Origin: Chaenocephalus aceratus
Taxonomy: Eukaryota; Chordata; Actinopteri; Perciformes; Channichthyidae
Assembly: GCA_023974075.1 (NCBI GenBank)
Contig: CM043800.1
Location: 34,374,959 to 34,438,958, forward strand
Reading direction: 5' to 3'
DNA length: 64,000 nt
Numbering within the stretch: position 1 is the first letter of the stretch; each line of letters opens with the position of its first letter. The notes beneath the pieces were generated by a model. That model made no database searches. It was given only the letters and a program-made list of their open reading frames with translations, and had not been told where the DNA came from. The translations under genes were made by a program, and so were the position numbers. Positions 23,224 through 35,687 of the stretch are shown one piece after another.

Positions 23224-24036
23224 GTAAGTCCCATCTATTCATGTGTATCCCTACTGTCTCTTTAATACTAGAAAGGCTGGTGGATTTTAATGTTTGGTTA
23301 AATTGGTTGCAGCACGTTTTTTAACTGCCAAGCAATGTGATTGGTGTCGGAAGTTTATGCTTCCCCATTGGTTGTTCCTACATTTTAAGTCACTAAAGAA
23401 TGTACACGTTTATAGAGTTCACATGTAATGGTAGTGTAGGCTGTCATGAATGCTGCAAAATCTTACTTGGCTCAACACATGTCAGTCTAAATTCTGCTGT
23501 GATTTTAAACCCATTTGAATGTGCCATTAACAACCTGTGTAAAAAAACACATCTTGATTTAATAGTTCTCCCATATTCCCCCCATCACTCATCCCTACTG
23601 AGATCTAGTCGTGCAAATGAGAGTGGACACCTAATTACTGCTGTTGACAGTATAAAAGCAAATATTCTTGAAACGTTTTATCTTTTTTGTATGGTGCTTG
23701 AAGAGCAAATGAAGATAACAATTGACAAAAACTCAGTTTATCATTTCCAAAATGATTAACAGTCCACATATTTCAATCTGCCATTCCTTTAAATGTTAAA
23801 AGATGGATTACACTCTCTGTATTTTGATGATGTAGATGTTCTTGACTGTTAAGCTCTAACTGCTTTGCATTGTTCAAGTATGTAACTGCACCACTCGGCA
23901 TGTCTGTCCTGATTTCGTACTGATTCCTAAAACCTACTGATCATAATATCACTGTTTGAGCATGACGGAGGAATCCCTCAAAGCACTATATGGTTGATGT
24001 CGCATCTTAACGCCTTCACCTCCTCTGGTCCAACAG
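23224..24036 (+). other. rps19: rps19 intron 3
   Basis: This 813-bp intron contains a 360-bp open frame at 23400-23759 with no splice support or recognisable domain. A TGATGAT at 23825 was considered as a box C, but no closing stem was found. Confidence 0.7.
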
Positions 24037-24220
24037 CATCCACAGTTCGCCACCTGTACCTTCGTGGAGGTGCTGGTGTTGGCTCCATGACCAAGATCTA
24101 TGGAAGTCGCCAGAGGAACGGTGTGTGCCCTGCTCATTACAGCGTAGGGTCCAAGAATGTGGCTCGTAAAGTGCTGCAGTCCCTCGAGCTGCTCAAGATG
24201 GTAGAGAAGGATCCCAATGG
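24037..24220 (+). CDS. rps19: Ribosomal protein S19, coding exon 3
   Basis: It encodes (A)[40 protein letters not shown] and [21 protein letters not shown]. The block [18 protein letters not shown] is the rRNA-contacting surface of the protein and is the site of many human Diamond-Blackfan missense changes. It is intact here. The acceptor is CCAACAG|C and the donor AATGG|GTGAGT, phase 2. Confidence 0.97.
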
Positions 24221-24837
24221 GTGAGTGCCTCTATTTATATTCAGTGTATCCACTATATAAGATCCTAGAGTTAGTCAAACTGGGGGGAAATCGTTAAAAT
24301 TAATGTAAAGACAAAACAAAGTATTAGGGTGCATTCACACCCAATAGTCAGCTCTCTGGTGCGCACCTTACATTGTTTCATCTTTCAGAAGGTTCGGTTT
24401 GCGTTCACATGGCAAAACTCAAACAGACTATAAACTTTAAACACTGTAAAACAGTCCCATCAATGCGATGCCTGTTAACTGTGAAATCTCTTAATGCACG
24501 AGCTTGAATTTTGCTCTGCGAGTGCAATATAATTGTAATCACACAATAATGAGAGGACTAATGATTTGCTTAGTTTTTATTCAGTTCTAGTGGGCAGGAA
24601 AATTAAAGTCTATTTCAAATTGCCTTTCTTTCATGGTTGATGGAGTGATTTTTGTACGAATGGAATATTGAAACATGGCTTTGCCTGGCTGTAATACTGA
24701 AGTCAATGTGGCGTAAAGAAGTATTTCTCTGTGACGTCTGCATATTTGTGCAATTGAGTTTTTACCGAGTCGTGTTGGTTGAGTTATTCTCAGATCCATA
24801 ATTTCCTTTAACATTTTTGCTGTTCTGTTTCTCTCAG
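24221..24837 (+). other. rps19: rps19 intron 4
   Basis: 617 bp with no recognised element. Confidence 0.7.
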
Positions 24838-24892
24838 TGGTCGCAGACTCACCGCCCAGGGAACCAGAGATCTGGATAGAATCGCCGGCCAG
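24838..24892 (+). CDS. rps19: Ribosomal protein S19, coding exon 4
   Basis: It encodes (G)GRRLTAQGTRDLDRIAGQ, the conserved C-terminal eS19 segment. The acceptor is TTTCTCTCAG|T and the donor GGCCAG|GTGAGA, phase 0. Confidence 0.97.
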
Positions 24893-25581
24893 GTGAGAAA
24901 CAAACCTGTCTTCACTCAATAAGTTGACACGCAAAAGCAATTCAATAATTTGAGTACTTGGATTTGGGAACGTCTGATCAAAAAAGACAGATTGTTTCCA
25001 AATCTCAACGTTTTATCAAAGTATCATATATAAAAAACATAGAAATTATTAATAAATGCTATGTAGCAAAAACCATACGAATCTGTTGCTTACCATTTGA
25101 ATTGACTCATTCATCGTGTCGTTCATATTTAACATGGGGCACTCGATGCATATGGTACACACAGGGCATAGCCTGATGGACTGCCAATGGCAGCAACTGG
25201 TTGTAAACGCCATTTTTGAATGTATTTATCGCACAGGGAACGTATCCGTGTGGCATCTGAAAGGGTCCAATCCATTTACTGATCTCTGAATACTATGATA
25301 TCTACATTGTCGATGTTCTACACTTCATTGCTCTTCAATCCTTCCATGAATTTTAATTGTCTTGTACTTGTGTTATTAAAAGAAACGATGTCCTATTTCT
25401 CCCCCACTGCTTTGCTTGTGCTACAACTTAGTCACTGTACAGAATGAGCCACACTAAGGCCTATCCAGCATGTTCAAGAGTGACCTAGGTCTGTAAAGAG
25501 TTGTGTAGTCAGATTGTGGCCTCAATGTTGTCATTGTTGCAGAAACAGCAGTTTTATAGCAGCGGAGCTCTGTCCTCTGGC

Positions 25582-27789
25582 ACAGTGTGCGAAAAAGTAC
25601 ACGTCCCACCGTCCGGGACGTGTTATTTACAATATCGGACAAGTAGATCTTTCAATTGACTTGTCCGGCGGACAAGTGACGTTTTTCGCCCCGATTTATT
25701 GACAAATTATTGATAAATTCAGTTTACAAAAGGCAGAACTCATTCGCAAATTGTCCGTGTCCGCCATTGTTCGTTAAGAAATGTTAGTTTCGTGTCTGCA
25801 AGTCGATTCATAAGGAAATGCATCTCGCCGCTTTCTGTACAGTTAGACGGGGGCGGAGCGGGGTGGGAAGTGTAGCACAGTGGCAGGGTTGGGAAGCAAA
25901 ACTCGGTTCCGAGTAGGAACAAATAACAATTGTCCGGTCCCGGGATTAAGAGTTGTGAGGACAGGAGGCGAGGCCGAGCCCCGCGGACTGCAGCTCTCTC
26001 TATGCTCCGTATCAGTTGATCGCTGCACGGTGCAGCTCAGCGTCTCCCTCTCTCTCTTTCTACACACGGCGGATCCGCTGCCCGTTTAACAGCCTCATCT
26101 TTGTCAAACTTGAAATGTTCTTTCTCTAACACGTAATGAAGGTTATTAAGCGTTTTAGCTCCTGTGTTGTTAATATTGACCGCCATTTCCTTTATGAAGT
26201 GAAGCAGCCCCCCTGTCTGTGTCCTCGCGCTGTCCTCACATCCCCGGACCCCCAGACTCGGAGGAGCACAGGGATGTCAGTATTGTTTATGAAGCAGGGT
26301 ATAGAAAGTACATTATTGAAATGCTATTTATACTATTTATTTACTTTTACAAACAGTGAGTAGCTGGGCAGCTGCAATACTATTGCAGGACATGTGTAAG
26401 CGTGCAAGCTCTTTGAGTTGTAGAAAAGCGCTAGGCCTATAGGCTATAAATATAATAATAATAATAACTTTATTTGTATAGCACCTTTCATACATGGGAT
26501 TGCAGTTCAAAGTGCTTTACATCAGTACAAAATAAGACATAAAATCAGTGTAAAACAAGCAGCAAGAGCAAAGCTTAAAGTGGGATAAAATAATTAAAAA
26601 TAAAAACATGGAGAATAAAACAGAGAAATAGTGCAATGTCAATCACAGAGAATAGTGCAGTATAATAGTGTAAAATCAGTAAAAATGCTTTGGTAAAGAG
26701 ATAGGTTTTAAGCTGGTGACCTCTAATAGACTTGCATCTGATGATCGCAGTGTTCTGGCGGGTGTGTAGTTCATTAGAGAGTCAGAAATGTAGCTGGGTC
26801 CTTGTTCATTTAGAGCTTTGTATGTGAGGAGAAGCACCTTCAAATCAATTCTAAAAGTTACAGGAAGCCAGTGTAGAGTAGCTAAGACAGGACTAATGTG
26901 TTCCCTCCTTTTGGTATTCGTTAGTAGTCTTGCTGCAGAGTTTTGAATGAGCTGGAGTTTAGCTTTCTTGGGGTCGGCTAGATATAAAAGCATGAATTAG
27001 CTTCTCTGCATCATTTTGATTTATGAATGGTCTTACCATCGCTATGTTTCTGAGATGAAAGAAAGCTATTTTGGTCACTTTGTTTAAATGGGCGTTAAAG
27101 TTCAAATCTGAGTCCAGGATGACACCGAGACTTGTCACCTCCGGTTTAATCCAAGTGGTTAAACTTCCTAGATTATTTGTTAGCATCTCTCTTTTTGAGA
27201 TAATAATAATAATGTATTATTATTATTATTATTAGGCCTATGTGTTGGAGATGTGTGGTTGACTCTGTCTCACAGGCAGGTTGCAGTGTAACATCAGAGG
27301 AGCCTGGGCCAATTGTACATTCTCAAACTGCACCACTTGGAACTAACTAAACAATGCAGAGATTATTTTTATATAATTGTAACCGTAAGAAATTAAACAG
27401 TATGAAGTGATTTGTAAATAGGAATACTGATTTGACTTAATGTTTTCATAAATATATTTTTCTCCCAGTTTGTCATGGGACCTATTTTTACCCTCTCAAA
27501 GAACCGGAATCGAGAACCGAAAATAACCGGAATCGAAAAGCAGAACCGGAATCGTTAAAATCCAAACGATACCCAACCCTTTGTGTGATGCAGTAAAATC
27601 TTACCGCTCACTTACGTTAGCGGTGTTGTAAAAACTGTGAGAAAGTGTAAAATACGATGACGAAGAAGAAGATTCCAGTGGCCCCAATTTTTGTCCATTC
27701 TGGACAAGTGAAACATGTATTCGGACAAGTACATTGCCAAACTCACTTGTCCATGGACAAGTACTCTCTAAAAACTTTTTCTCACACTG
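25582..27789. mobile_element. Non-autonomous hAT-like DNA transposon
   Basis: The left end CAGTGTGCGAAAAAGT and the inverted right end CAGTGTGAGAAAAAGT match at 15 of 16 positions. Both are flanked directly by CTGGCA (25576-25581 and 27790-27795), a 6-bp target-site duplication. Both subterminal regions carry the palindrome ACTTGTCC-N2/3-GGACAAGT (25659-25677 and 27745-27762). Extra GGACAAGT copies lie at 25637, 27702 and 27723, probably transposase-binding sites. No transposase frame is present. CAGNG-type ends fit the hAT superfamily; a 6-bp duplication points to a less common hAT group. An L2 fragment has inserted inside it. Confidence 0.78.
26447..27186 (-). mobile_element. Truncated L2-clade LINE nested in the hAT-like element
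   Basis: On the - strand the sequence encodes the C-terminal part of an L2-type reverse transcriptase: SLGVILDSDLNFNAHLNKVT, FFHLRNIAM, LQLIQNSAARLLTNTK, LATLHWLPV, LLLTYKALN and TLRSSDA. The + strand start is an (ATT)n-like tail followed by CTTTATTTGTATAGCACCTTTC, the inverted LINE 3' end. Near 26960-26995 the frame changes and the usual SRLDYCN block is missing, so the copy has an internal deletion. It is 5'-truncated and inactive. Confidence 0.82.
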
Positions 27790-28902
27790 CTGGCAGTCAT
27801 AAACAATCACGGTGCCTGAGAATGTAATCCCTTCTGGCCCTTTTAACTCGCGCCTCTTCTTGTTTCCTACAGTTTTGCTAATGGGAATAACAAAGGTGTT
27901 TACTTCCCACTGCTTTTAGTGGTTCCCATTTAACCGAGGAGACTGTCCTTACCTACTGCAAGAATTTAAATTCTGCAGTACCGGGCTCACAGAAGTGACT
28001 ATCAATGCTGCGTCATGCTGGCAAGGCAAAGGTTGTTTTTTGTATGACACATTCTGACATGTGTGTGGCGTTCAGAGGCACCCGGGTGGTGCCGTAAGCG
28101 CTTGTGATCACAGAAATGCCATCCCTGTGCCTTGATGTGACACCTTGTCTGTTGCGGAGGACACGGTCCCAGTGTCACTTCAGCATGCAAGTCTCTTTCC
28201 AAACACTTGTCCTTAGGCACAGTTTGCTCTGCCAGCACAGCAAGTTATGCGTCTTGTGCGGCACACTACTGGCATGTTTTGTTTTGCTTCACTAAAAAAA
28301 CAAATCAGTTGGGCCTTGTCAGTGTTGTGATAATCCAAGGGCAGAGAGGGTAAACATGTGGAGGGAATTTCATGCTTGGCAAGTCCGCCGTATGGCACCA
28401 GTTTGCTCCTTGTTTACCCATGCTAATGAGCGGACCAGGGCCCAGCCCCCCATACCTGCTGCACCAAACTGACGCCGTATGTCTGCTACCGCCTCGCAAA
28501 TCCTCTCGCGTTGTAATTTCTTAAGGCCTTTTTTTAGATTGCTTTTCCTTTGTAGGCGAGGTTTCTGCCTCGTGCTCATTAGACTATTCATGGTGTTTTT
28601 GGCATCAACCGAAACACAAAACTCTTTCTCCTCCAAACTGTGTTTACTCAAGTCCCCATGAAATTGCATTTTGATAGCATCTTACTTCCATAAGTTCGCA
28701 TTTCCTATTCAAATACTATTGTGCAGCGTCTTAGGAATAGAAATGTACAAGTTAAGCGAATACAACATGCCATTGTGTCCACAGCGAGTCATTTGATTTC
28801 ATGTTCAAGACAACACAAGTTCCTAAAGGGACTGACACCTCGTCTGCTCCTGGACTCACTTTATGAATTGACCTCATGATGTTTTTGTTTGTTTCCCCAC
28901 AG

Positions 28903-28938
28903 GTCGCAGCTGCCAACAAGAAAACAATAGTTCAATAA
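28903..28938 (+). CDS. rps19: Ribosomal protein S19, terminal coding exon
   Basis: It encodes VAAANKKTIVQ and TAA at 28936-28938. The VAAANKK end is conserved; human ends shortly after with one more residue, while this protein adds TIVQ. The acceptor is TTTCCCCACAG|G, phase 0. Confidence 0.96.
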   Translation, partial: VAAANKKTIVQ

Positions 28939-28939
28939 A
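28934..28939 (+). terminator. rps19: rps19 poly(A) signal overlapping the stop codon
   Basis: AATAAA spans the last coding bases and the TAA stop (CAATAAAT). The 3' UTR would therefore be only about 15-40 nt. A G/T-rich downstream element (CACTGTGTCCTCGTTATTTT) follows. Very short 3' UTRs are usual for ribosomal protein mRNAs. Confidence 0.8.
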
Positions 28940-28979
28940 TCTTTTTTGGAAAAAGTCAAACACTGTGTCCTCGTTATTT

Positions 28980-31900
28980 TCCCTTGAATGAAGATGAAAC
29001 ATTAACCGGGTGCTCGGTAAGCGCTTACCTTGTCTGAGTAAGAAATTGCACGAATGAGTCTTTGAGCTTAAACTTCACGGCTGTTCAAATTACACCAACT
29101 TTATCGGCACGCTAGAGAACAGTTATAAGGACGTGAAGGTTGACCTGATCAGATATTACTGCAAACCTGTATTGAGCTGGTTTCATGAAATCAATCCCTG
29201 CATAAAATCATCAATGTTTTTAATGTGATTCGGTTTGCAAATGACCATTGGTTGTTTCATAAGCTGTGACCATTAACAGCAACTACAGCGTGCGGTCATT
29301 ACGCCGTTTGAAAAGGCTTCCCAGGAGCTGCCCCATTAGTAATCAAATACATGTTGTGGCCGAACACTCGATTCTTACAATCTCTGTTGTATAATGGTTT
29401 CCTTCCCCTGCCATTGTGTTCATGTATGAGATGCAGCACAGATTACTCTGTGACAACTAAAGGAAATTGTTCAGTCAACAGCAGGTGATTACATTTCCAT
29501 AAGCCACTCAGTTGACCGTTTTTGAAGCATGTTGGGGATGATGTCATTTTTAAACACTTTCATTTAGTGCCACAGTGCCACCTACAGACTGGAAGGGGCA
29601 GCATCAGTTTCTACTACTCATTTTACAATATTAATGGCATTGTAAAAATGTACAATATGCACCATCACTGCCAAGATAACTGCGATATGTGGATGGTTCA
29701 GTACAATTCCAACTATTCTGTATGGCCTCTGGTTTCTTCTACACTGAAAAGACTTAACTATAATTAAATGTATTGTCAACAAGTTTCACAACTATTTATT
29801 GAGTTGACACATTGATACATTTAATCTATGTTAACTTAATTGTATTGCTGCCAACTAACCTTTTACACTTATGCCAAATCTGTTGACAATACATTTGAAT
29901 TAGTCACTGCTTCAGTGTACCTCAGTTGTGCCTAATTTCTCATTAAAGGTCAAATATAGAATGTTCCTTATAGTTGACTACAAATGGGTCTTTTCTGACG
30001 TGACCTTAAAAAACCCGTTTCCCGTTGGCTCGAGTTGATGCAGTTATTTGCGCTTTTATGATAGATGTGTGTACCCTTGTTACCTACACGTCATCAGTGA
30101 GAGCACTGGACTGATTGAATTTGGCGGTTCTTCTGAAATCCTGCAGAGGGTGCCAAAGCCTATAGAATGTCACGGCTATACATGCACTTTGCGGTGATTG
30201 CCTCTGAGGTGGCTACTCGTGTACTAAAGCAGTAGCACTTGTATAATGGCACTAATTATTTTTATAAAGGCAGTAATTATAATTTCATGCCATATTTCCA
30301 GAAGCCTGACACTTAAAGAGTTGCATTTGCGTGCCATACAGTAAGTTACTGATTTGCTACCATCAGCCTTTTCTAAAGGTGTTTAGCTCTAACATGTTTT
30401 ACACAACACTCAGTGTGTTCATGGTTACAACATCAGGAGCTTTTCACAGCCCTGTAAAATGTAGGGAATGTAAAAATCCAATTTTTTTTTTTCTCCTTTT
30501 CAATTTGGTCCAGTGGAGCTTCATGTGCTGGGTTCTCTCCCGTTGCTCTGCTCGCCTCGAGGCAGCACAACTACAAGCACAACCAGATGAGAAGAGGGGA
30601 GAACGGTGCAGTGTTCACCGTGTAACTTTCCCCCCTTAGAGAGAATACACATCGTTTTATAATGTTGACTCAATTCATGTCCAGATTTGAAGAACAATAA
30701 CCAGAAGGCATTGTTTTCCGACAGAGCTGAGAGCTGTGTGTGAGAGCTTACACTTTGTCCTGTGTTTGTGAGATATGGTGTGTTGCAGATCCCCGGACAA
30801 TGAGCCTGCTGTGTGTGTGTCAGTCTGTCATCCAGTGTGTGTGTAGAGTACACACACAGCCCGTATAATACAGTGTGGTGCACTCCATCCAACCGAGCGC
30901 CCGTCTGTCTCTTTTTAAAATGTCAATCAGCATAAAGTCTCCATCAATTATTCTGCACGTCTCTCAGGAAATATTAATTTAGTCTTTTTATACCCCCCTC
31001 TCTGTCCTGTCAGCCCCTCTCCTTTTTATTTGACTACCAGCTGTTGCTGAACACCTGAACCCATCGTCTCACCCTCCCCTGGCCCATCCCTCTCTCCCTC
31101 CCCCTTTCTCTCCTATTGATGATCCCTCTTTTTTCGTCTACCCTGTCATTTGGAAGAGAGAAGGATAAACATGTCCTTGAGTGGTAAGACAGAAATGTGA
31201 GGAATCCACCGGAAGTCTGCCATGTTTGTTCACTAGCTTCTGTTGGGCTGCAAGTGTGTGCATGCTCTCTCGTACGTGTGTTCTCGCTGCATCCGTATTT
31301 TGTGTTAATGTCATTCCAGCTCCCGTCAGTCAACTTGTTTGAGCACCGATTTGTCTGCTGGGTAATTGTCAGCAGGCTTCAATGTGGCAATTACTGCTGC
31401 AATTACCACCTCAACAAATGCACATCCAAGTGGTTTGGCGTGTGTGTGGGTGTTGCACCTAACCATTCACCCAATGGCTGCTCAGCTTGATCAGACTGGG
31501 AATGCAGTCCTTCCTCGAGGCTGGAAACAGCAGATAACTAAGACATGTCTCTGCTGCTCAAGTCTCCCTTAAATAGAACCACTATCAGGAGAGCAGCCAT
31601 AGACACACACATATGCATTGTCAACCCACTGCTTCATGCCCTCAGGCGTGTTATCCCCAGAAGACAAGACATACCTCAGAAAGTTTCCCTGCATTCCCAG
31701 TTTCTGGCGAAGTTAGTTAACCGAGTTTCCCTGGGAAAGTTGGCACAGATCCCATCGTGTGCGCTTCTGGCTTATAACATCACGCCTTCCTGTTGCACAG
31801 CACAATGCTTTTCTCATAAACCACATTGCTTTTATCAAAAGCCTGATCCTTTGTGACTATTCAGTTATAGACTTTAAAATCCTCAGCCACCAATTCAGTT

Positions 31901-31984
31901 ACGAGTAGATTAATTTGCTTTCCCGATCATGGCTAGTTTGGATATTAAGTGTTGTCCTTTGTCTGCAGTACAATCTAAGCCTGT
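28980..31984. other. Gene-free stretch after rps19
   Basis: No exon was recognised. One small fold-back element is listed separately. The region 30990-31140 is pyrimidine-rich. Confidence 0.6.
29740..29919. mobile_element. Fold-back MITE, TA-flanked
   Basis: The left part TACACTGAAAAG..AAATGTATTGTCAACA and the right part TGTTGACAATACATTT..TTCAGTGTA are inverted complements with one small gap. The ends sit on TA dinucleotides, as for Tc1/mariner-derived MITEs. The 180-bp unit has no coding capacity. Confidence 0.65.
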
Positions 31985-31989
31985 GCTTG

Positions 31990-32432
31990 GGTAGAACTTT
32001 GAGGTACATGAACTTTTTACTTCCACCTGACTACAATTTAAAGTTGAATTGTGTACTTTTACTCCAATACAATTATTACGGATCTTTATTACTTTGCAGA
32101 ATTGGATCAATGATGTGAAATATAATTAATATTAAAAAATACTTTTGTTACTCCTGCAGTAAATCCACAAGTTACTCTGCAGTATACAAGTGATTAAAAT
32201 GAGCTGCCCTTTTACCAGATGTAATAACACTTAAATGCATCAATAATTAAACAGAAAACATATTCCACTATCATATTCTGAAATGGGCCAATCTGATGAA
32301 TAAGTACTTTTAATTGTGGCACTTATTACGTGTACTTTGACTTAAGTAGTATTTTGATTGAAGGACGTTTGCTTGTAACAGAGAAGTCCTACACTCCTTA
32401 AGTACAACATCTGAGTACTTCTTCCACCTCTG
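31990..32432. mobile_element. Decayed hAT-like MITE of the teleost 'CAGTGGTGGAA' family
   Basis: Recognisable blocks include TTTGAGGTAC, GTGTACTTTTACTCCAATAC, TTACTTTGCAGA, CTTAAGTAGTATTTTGA, ACTTGTAACAGAG-like sequence and the end CTGAGTACTTCTTCCACCTCTG. These match a very abundant fish MITE whose ends read CAGTGGTGGAAGAAGTACTC. The start is degraded. Confidence 0.7.
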
Positions 32433-34609
32433 GCCTTAATCAAGTCTTTCTGTACACGCCAGTGGTTAAAGCAAAACAGCAGATGCGATGTCGAGGTCTC
32501 ATATGGCGGTGTGTGTTGATGCGATGTAGCGAGGGTCAGCCCTAGTCTGCAAAAGTGTGTTTATAGAAATTAGTCTGAGGCCCACAGGTCAGCGCTGTGT
32601 AAGCAGAGAGCTGCGCCTCTGCATCAGAAGTCTGTAAGCGAGAAAGCTCCACATACGGGAAGCTGGGTTTACACACTTATCCGTCCCAGTGGGTGTGTAA
32701 GAGCTGATGGATGGATGTGTTTGTTTTGGTGTGTGTGGAAGAAAGAATAAGTTTGACCTTGTTGACTTCCTGGATCATTTAGAGGCTTTCATATACATCT
32801 GTCCACTGTATGTGTGTTGCTGTTCCTCTGTGTTCTGTCAGCGCTAATCCCTCATCCGGTGTTTGGCCGGAGAGCAGGTGGTGTAAACATGCAGCGCGCC
32901 TCTCCGCCTGCCTGGCACCACAGGGCACTGAAGCACTGCCCCACACAGCAGGTGTGTATATATGTGTGTGCAGGCGAAACACTCACCATGTGTCTGAGCT
33001 TTGTGTGTGCGTGTCTCCGTAGCTCGTGGATCTGAATCCCCTACACCTGTCACAGAGGGTGGGGTGCAAAGGGAGGATGACAGGGCGCAGAACAGATGCT
33101 GTCTACAAAGCCAGCCAATCAGACTGAATTGCACAGTGTGTCTTCTGTATGTGTGTGTAGGCCGTATTACTTCAATGATTATGTGTGTGTATGCACGTTG
33201 AGATCAGAGCTTTCAAGTCGTTCATACTTTGATGCCGCGGCCCTGTGCCTTTCTTCAGCGCCGAACAAAAGAGTGGCAGAGGGAGTCTGCCAGACAGCAG
33301 TGTGACACCGTATGGCTGTGGAGATAGATGACACAGTGACAGACAGAGATAGCAGGAAGTGTGTGGTTGTAGCTCGTCGCTGCTTCATTTCTCTATCTCT
33401 CTGTGTGTCTGTGGGAGGGAGTCGAAAGCTGACCAAGCCCAGAGCAGCCTCAGCTCACTCACCAGAAGACATCTATTTCATCAGCCGCCCCTGACAGGTC
33501 TCTTTCCTGTCCAACACTATAGAAAAGTTTTCAAGGTTTAGGTAGTTGAGATCCCCTTAAGCATGCTGCATTTACAATGATCGGATGAGCTAAGCCTCAC
33601 ACTCTGTGGCCTTGTGCTGAGTTTTATGTCATGTTGGATGTACTGTAAACATGAGCGCTTCACTCTAGGCTCAAGGCAGTGACACTGTGAAGGAAATTGA
33701 TCCTAGGACACGTCTAAAATATAAAGTTGGGATTTACATTACATATCAAATCAGACTCTGAAACCACAAAACATTTCTCAATTGAAACATAAGAAAATTC
33801 AAGGTATTGCATTCACAGTATAAGTTGTAGCAGTGATATGTCATTGCATTCCTTTGCGTCACCAGATGTGAAGAATATGATTGACTCAGACACATTGCAT
33901 TTCTTACCCATGCCTGTCATAGCTCAAGGGATGGCATTGCCGGTTGGTCGGCTGAAATACCTCGACAACTGTTACAAATAATTGCCATGACATTTTTGCG
34001 TAGACCCTCGTGGTCCGTGGTGGATGAATCCTACTGTGCGTCATCTGAATCACACCATAACACGTATTGAATTAGCAATGCCTATGGTGTGGACAAGACA
34101 CCTCTTAAAATGTGTGTGAAAGGAATGTGAGGAACTCCCTTTAACACTATACTAGAGTGGGCAGTAATTAACCAAACATGCACACAAAAGCCATTTTCTC
34201 CACACAACACACCTACAATGAAGACAACACCAAACCTCTTAAGAAACACTTACAAATAATTGTCCTAAGGGATACCGAAGATCGCGGAAATGTCTTCTTT
34301 TGTTACTAAATTGATTGTAATATTAGTGAGGTAACACACACACGTTTAATAACCCAAATGAATGTATTGAATCAATAAATTACAATTTAATTTGCATATA
34401 TGGAAGGATTCAGAGTGGTGTGATGCATGTGTGGATGATTGAACGTGTGTGAGTATTGTGACTATGTTAAACTCAAAGAATGTGGAGGAGATGTTAAGGC
34501 TGCCCACGGTGAGGGAGCTTATCCTGGGGGAGTAGCTCTATTGTGCCTCATGACACTTCCCCCTCTCAGGTGCTTTGACCACCCAAGCACCACCCACCCC
34601 CTGATATTT
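32433..34609. other. Gene-free stretch
   Basis: No supported exon, RNA gene or repeat family was recognised. Short GT-rich patches occur at 32930-33190. Confidence 0.5.
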
Positions 34610-35130
34610 CCTGTAGCGCCACCATGAGGTAGACATTTTTGTTTCCATGTAATATATCTCAACACCTGTTGGATTTTTTGCTGTGAAACACGTTCAAGGG
34701 TCCCTGGAGGGAGCGACAGCTTTAAGACCTTCATTATTGTTTTCTCTAGTATCAAACCTGTCAACACTTTCACTTTATAGGTTGAGGATGTGTCTCTGAC
34801 TTTGGTCAAACTCTGACTTCTCTTCCATTATTAACATGACTTTTTCAATTTTTCATTCAAATGTCTTTAACTATTTGATTTGCTGTGAAACGTGGTACAC
34901 ACATTCATGGTCCCTAGAGGATTCATTTCAACATCTTTGACCTCCTGACTTTTCTCAACAATCTACAAAACTCATGACTTTTTTGCTAACTAGCAGACTA
35001 GCTAGCATGCTAGCATGCTAACATGCTAAAGCGACATGGTAGGCATTATATCTGCTACACATCAACATGATAGCATTATCTTTGTACGCATGTTGGCATC
35101 CTGAGAAGAAGGCCATAGCATGTGTGTAGA
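34610..35130. mobile_element. Teleost interspersed repeat ('GCATGCTAACATGCTAA' family)
   Basis: Blocks such as TCAACACCTGTTGGATT, GCTGTGAAACACGTTCAAGG, GCTAGCATGCTAACATGCTA and CATTATATCTGCTACACATC follow the order of a very common fish repeat. The segment near 34670-34710 recurs at 34878-34920 in diverged form. It is non-coding and its superfamily is not resolved here. Confidence 0.6.
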
Positions 35131-35687
35131 CCTTAAGCACATTGAGACTTAATAAAAGCTTCAGTTACACAGGAAAACATGTCTGACTTCTCGCCCTCGT
35201 TCCTTCCTCTCTCACACCCAATCCCTGGCACTTTCTCCACCACTCCCTCCTAATCTAAACAATGCCTTCGTCACTCTAATGATCTTTCTCATTCAACATT
35301 CCTATTGTATGCCTGTGTTTCCCCCTCTTCCTGCGATCTACTTTCCCCTATTACCATTTATCCCTTAGTACAATTACTACCCCTTCCCCCAGCCTTCATT
35401 ATCAGGCCTAAACCCCCTGAGCTTATTTCCTATGTCTCATACTTTCCCTTTGCTAAAAAAGCCCTAAGCCTTTCACAAATACCTGCACCTCTTTAGTCAT
35501 ATCAAACATGGCATCTTATGAAGACAAAGACTATCTGAAATATAATCAAAGGAATCCATTCAAGTCATGTTCCATACATGGAAAGCAAGCAAATTATGAG
35601 TAGATTGCCAGTGTCATTAGTACATGTGATTAAGAAGGGTATTTGTGCATTCATAGTGAATTAGTGCAGTTTAATAACATATAGGAT
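35131..35687. other. Gene-free stretch
   Basis: Pyrimidine-rich sequence with nothing recognised. Confidence 0.5.

Larger units (their letters stand above)
24893..28902 (+). other. rps19: rps19 intron 5, enlarged by transposon insertion
   Basis: The last intron is 4.0 kb, far larger than the other internal coding introns (230-813 bp). Slightly over half of it is a hAT-like element with a nested L2 LINE. The remaining sequence is unremarkable. Confidence 0.85.

Noticed and set aside
23400..23759. 119-codon open frame in rps19 intron 3
   Set aside because: A/T-rich composition, no domain, no splice support, and it sits inside a well-defined intron.
23820..23925. Possible C/D box snoRNA in rps19 intron 3 (TGATGAT with later CTGA)
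   Set aside because: No terminal stem and no C'/D' pair; the boxes are common by chance.
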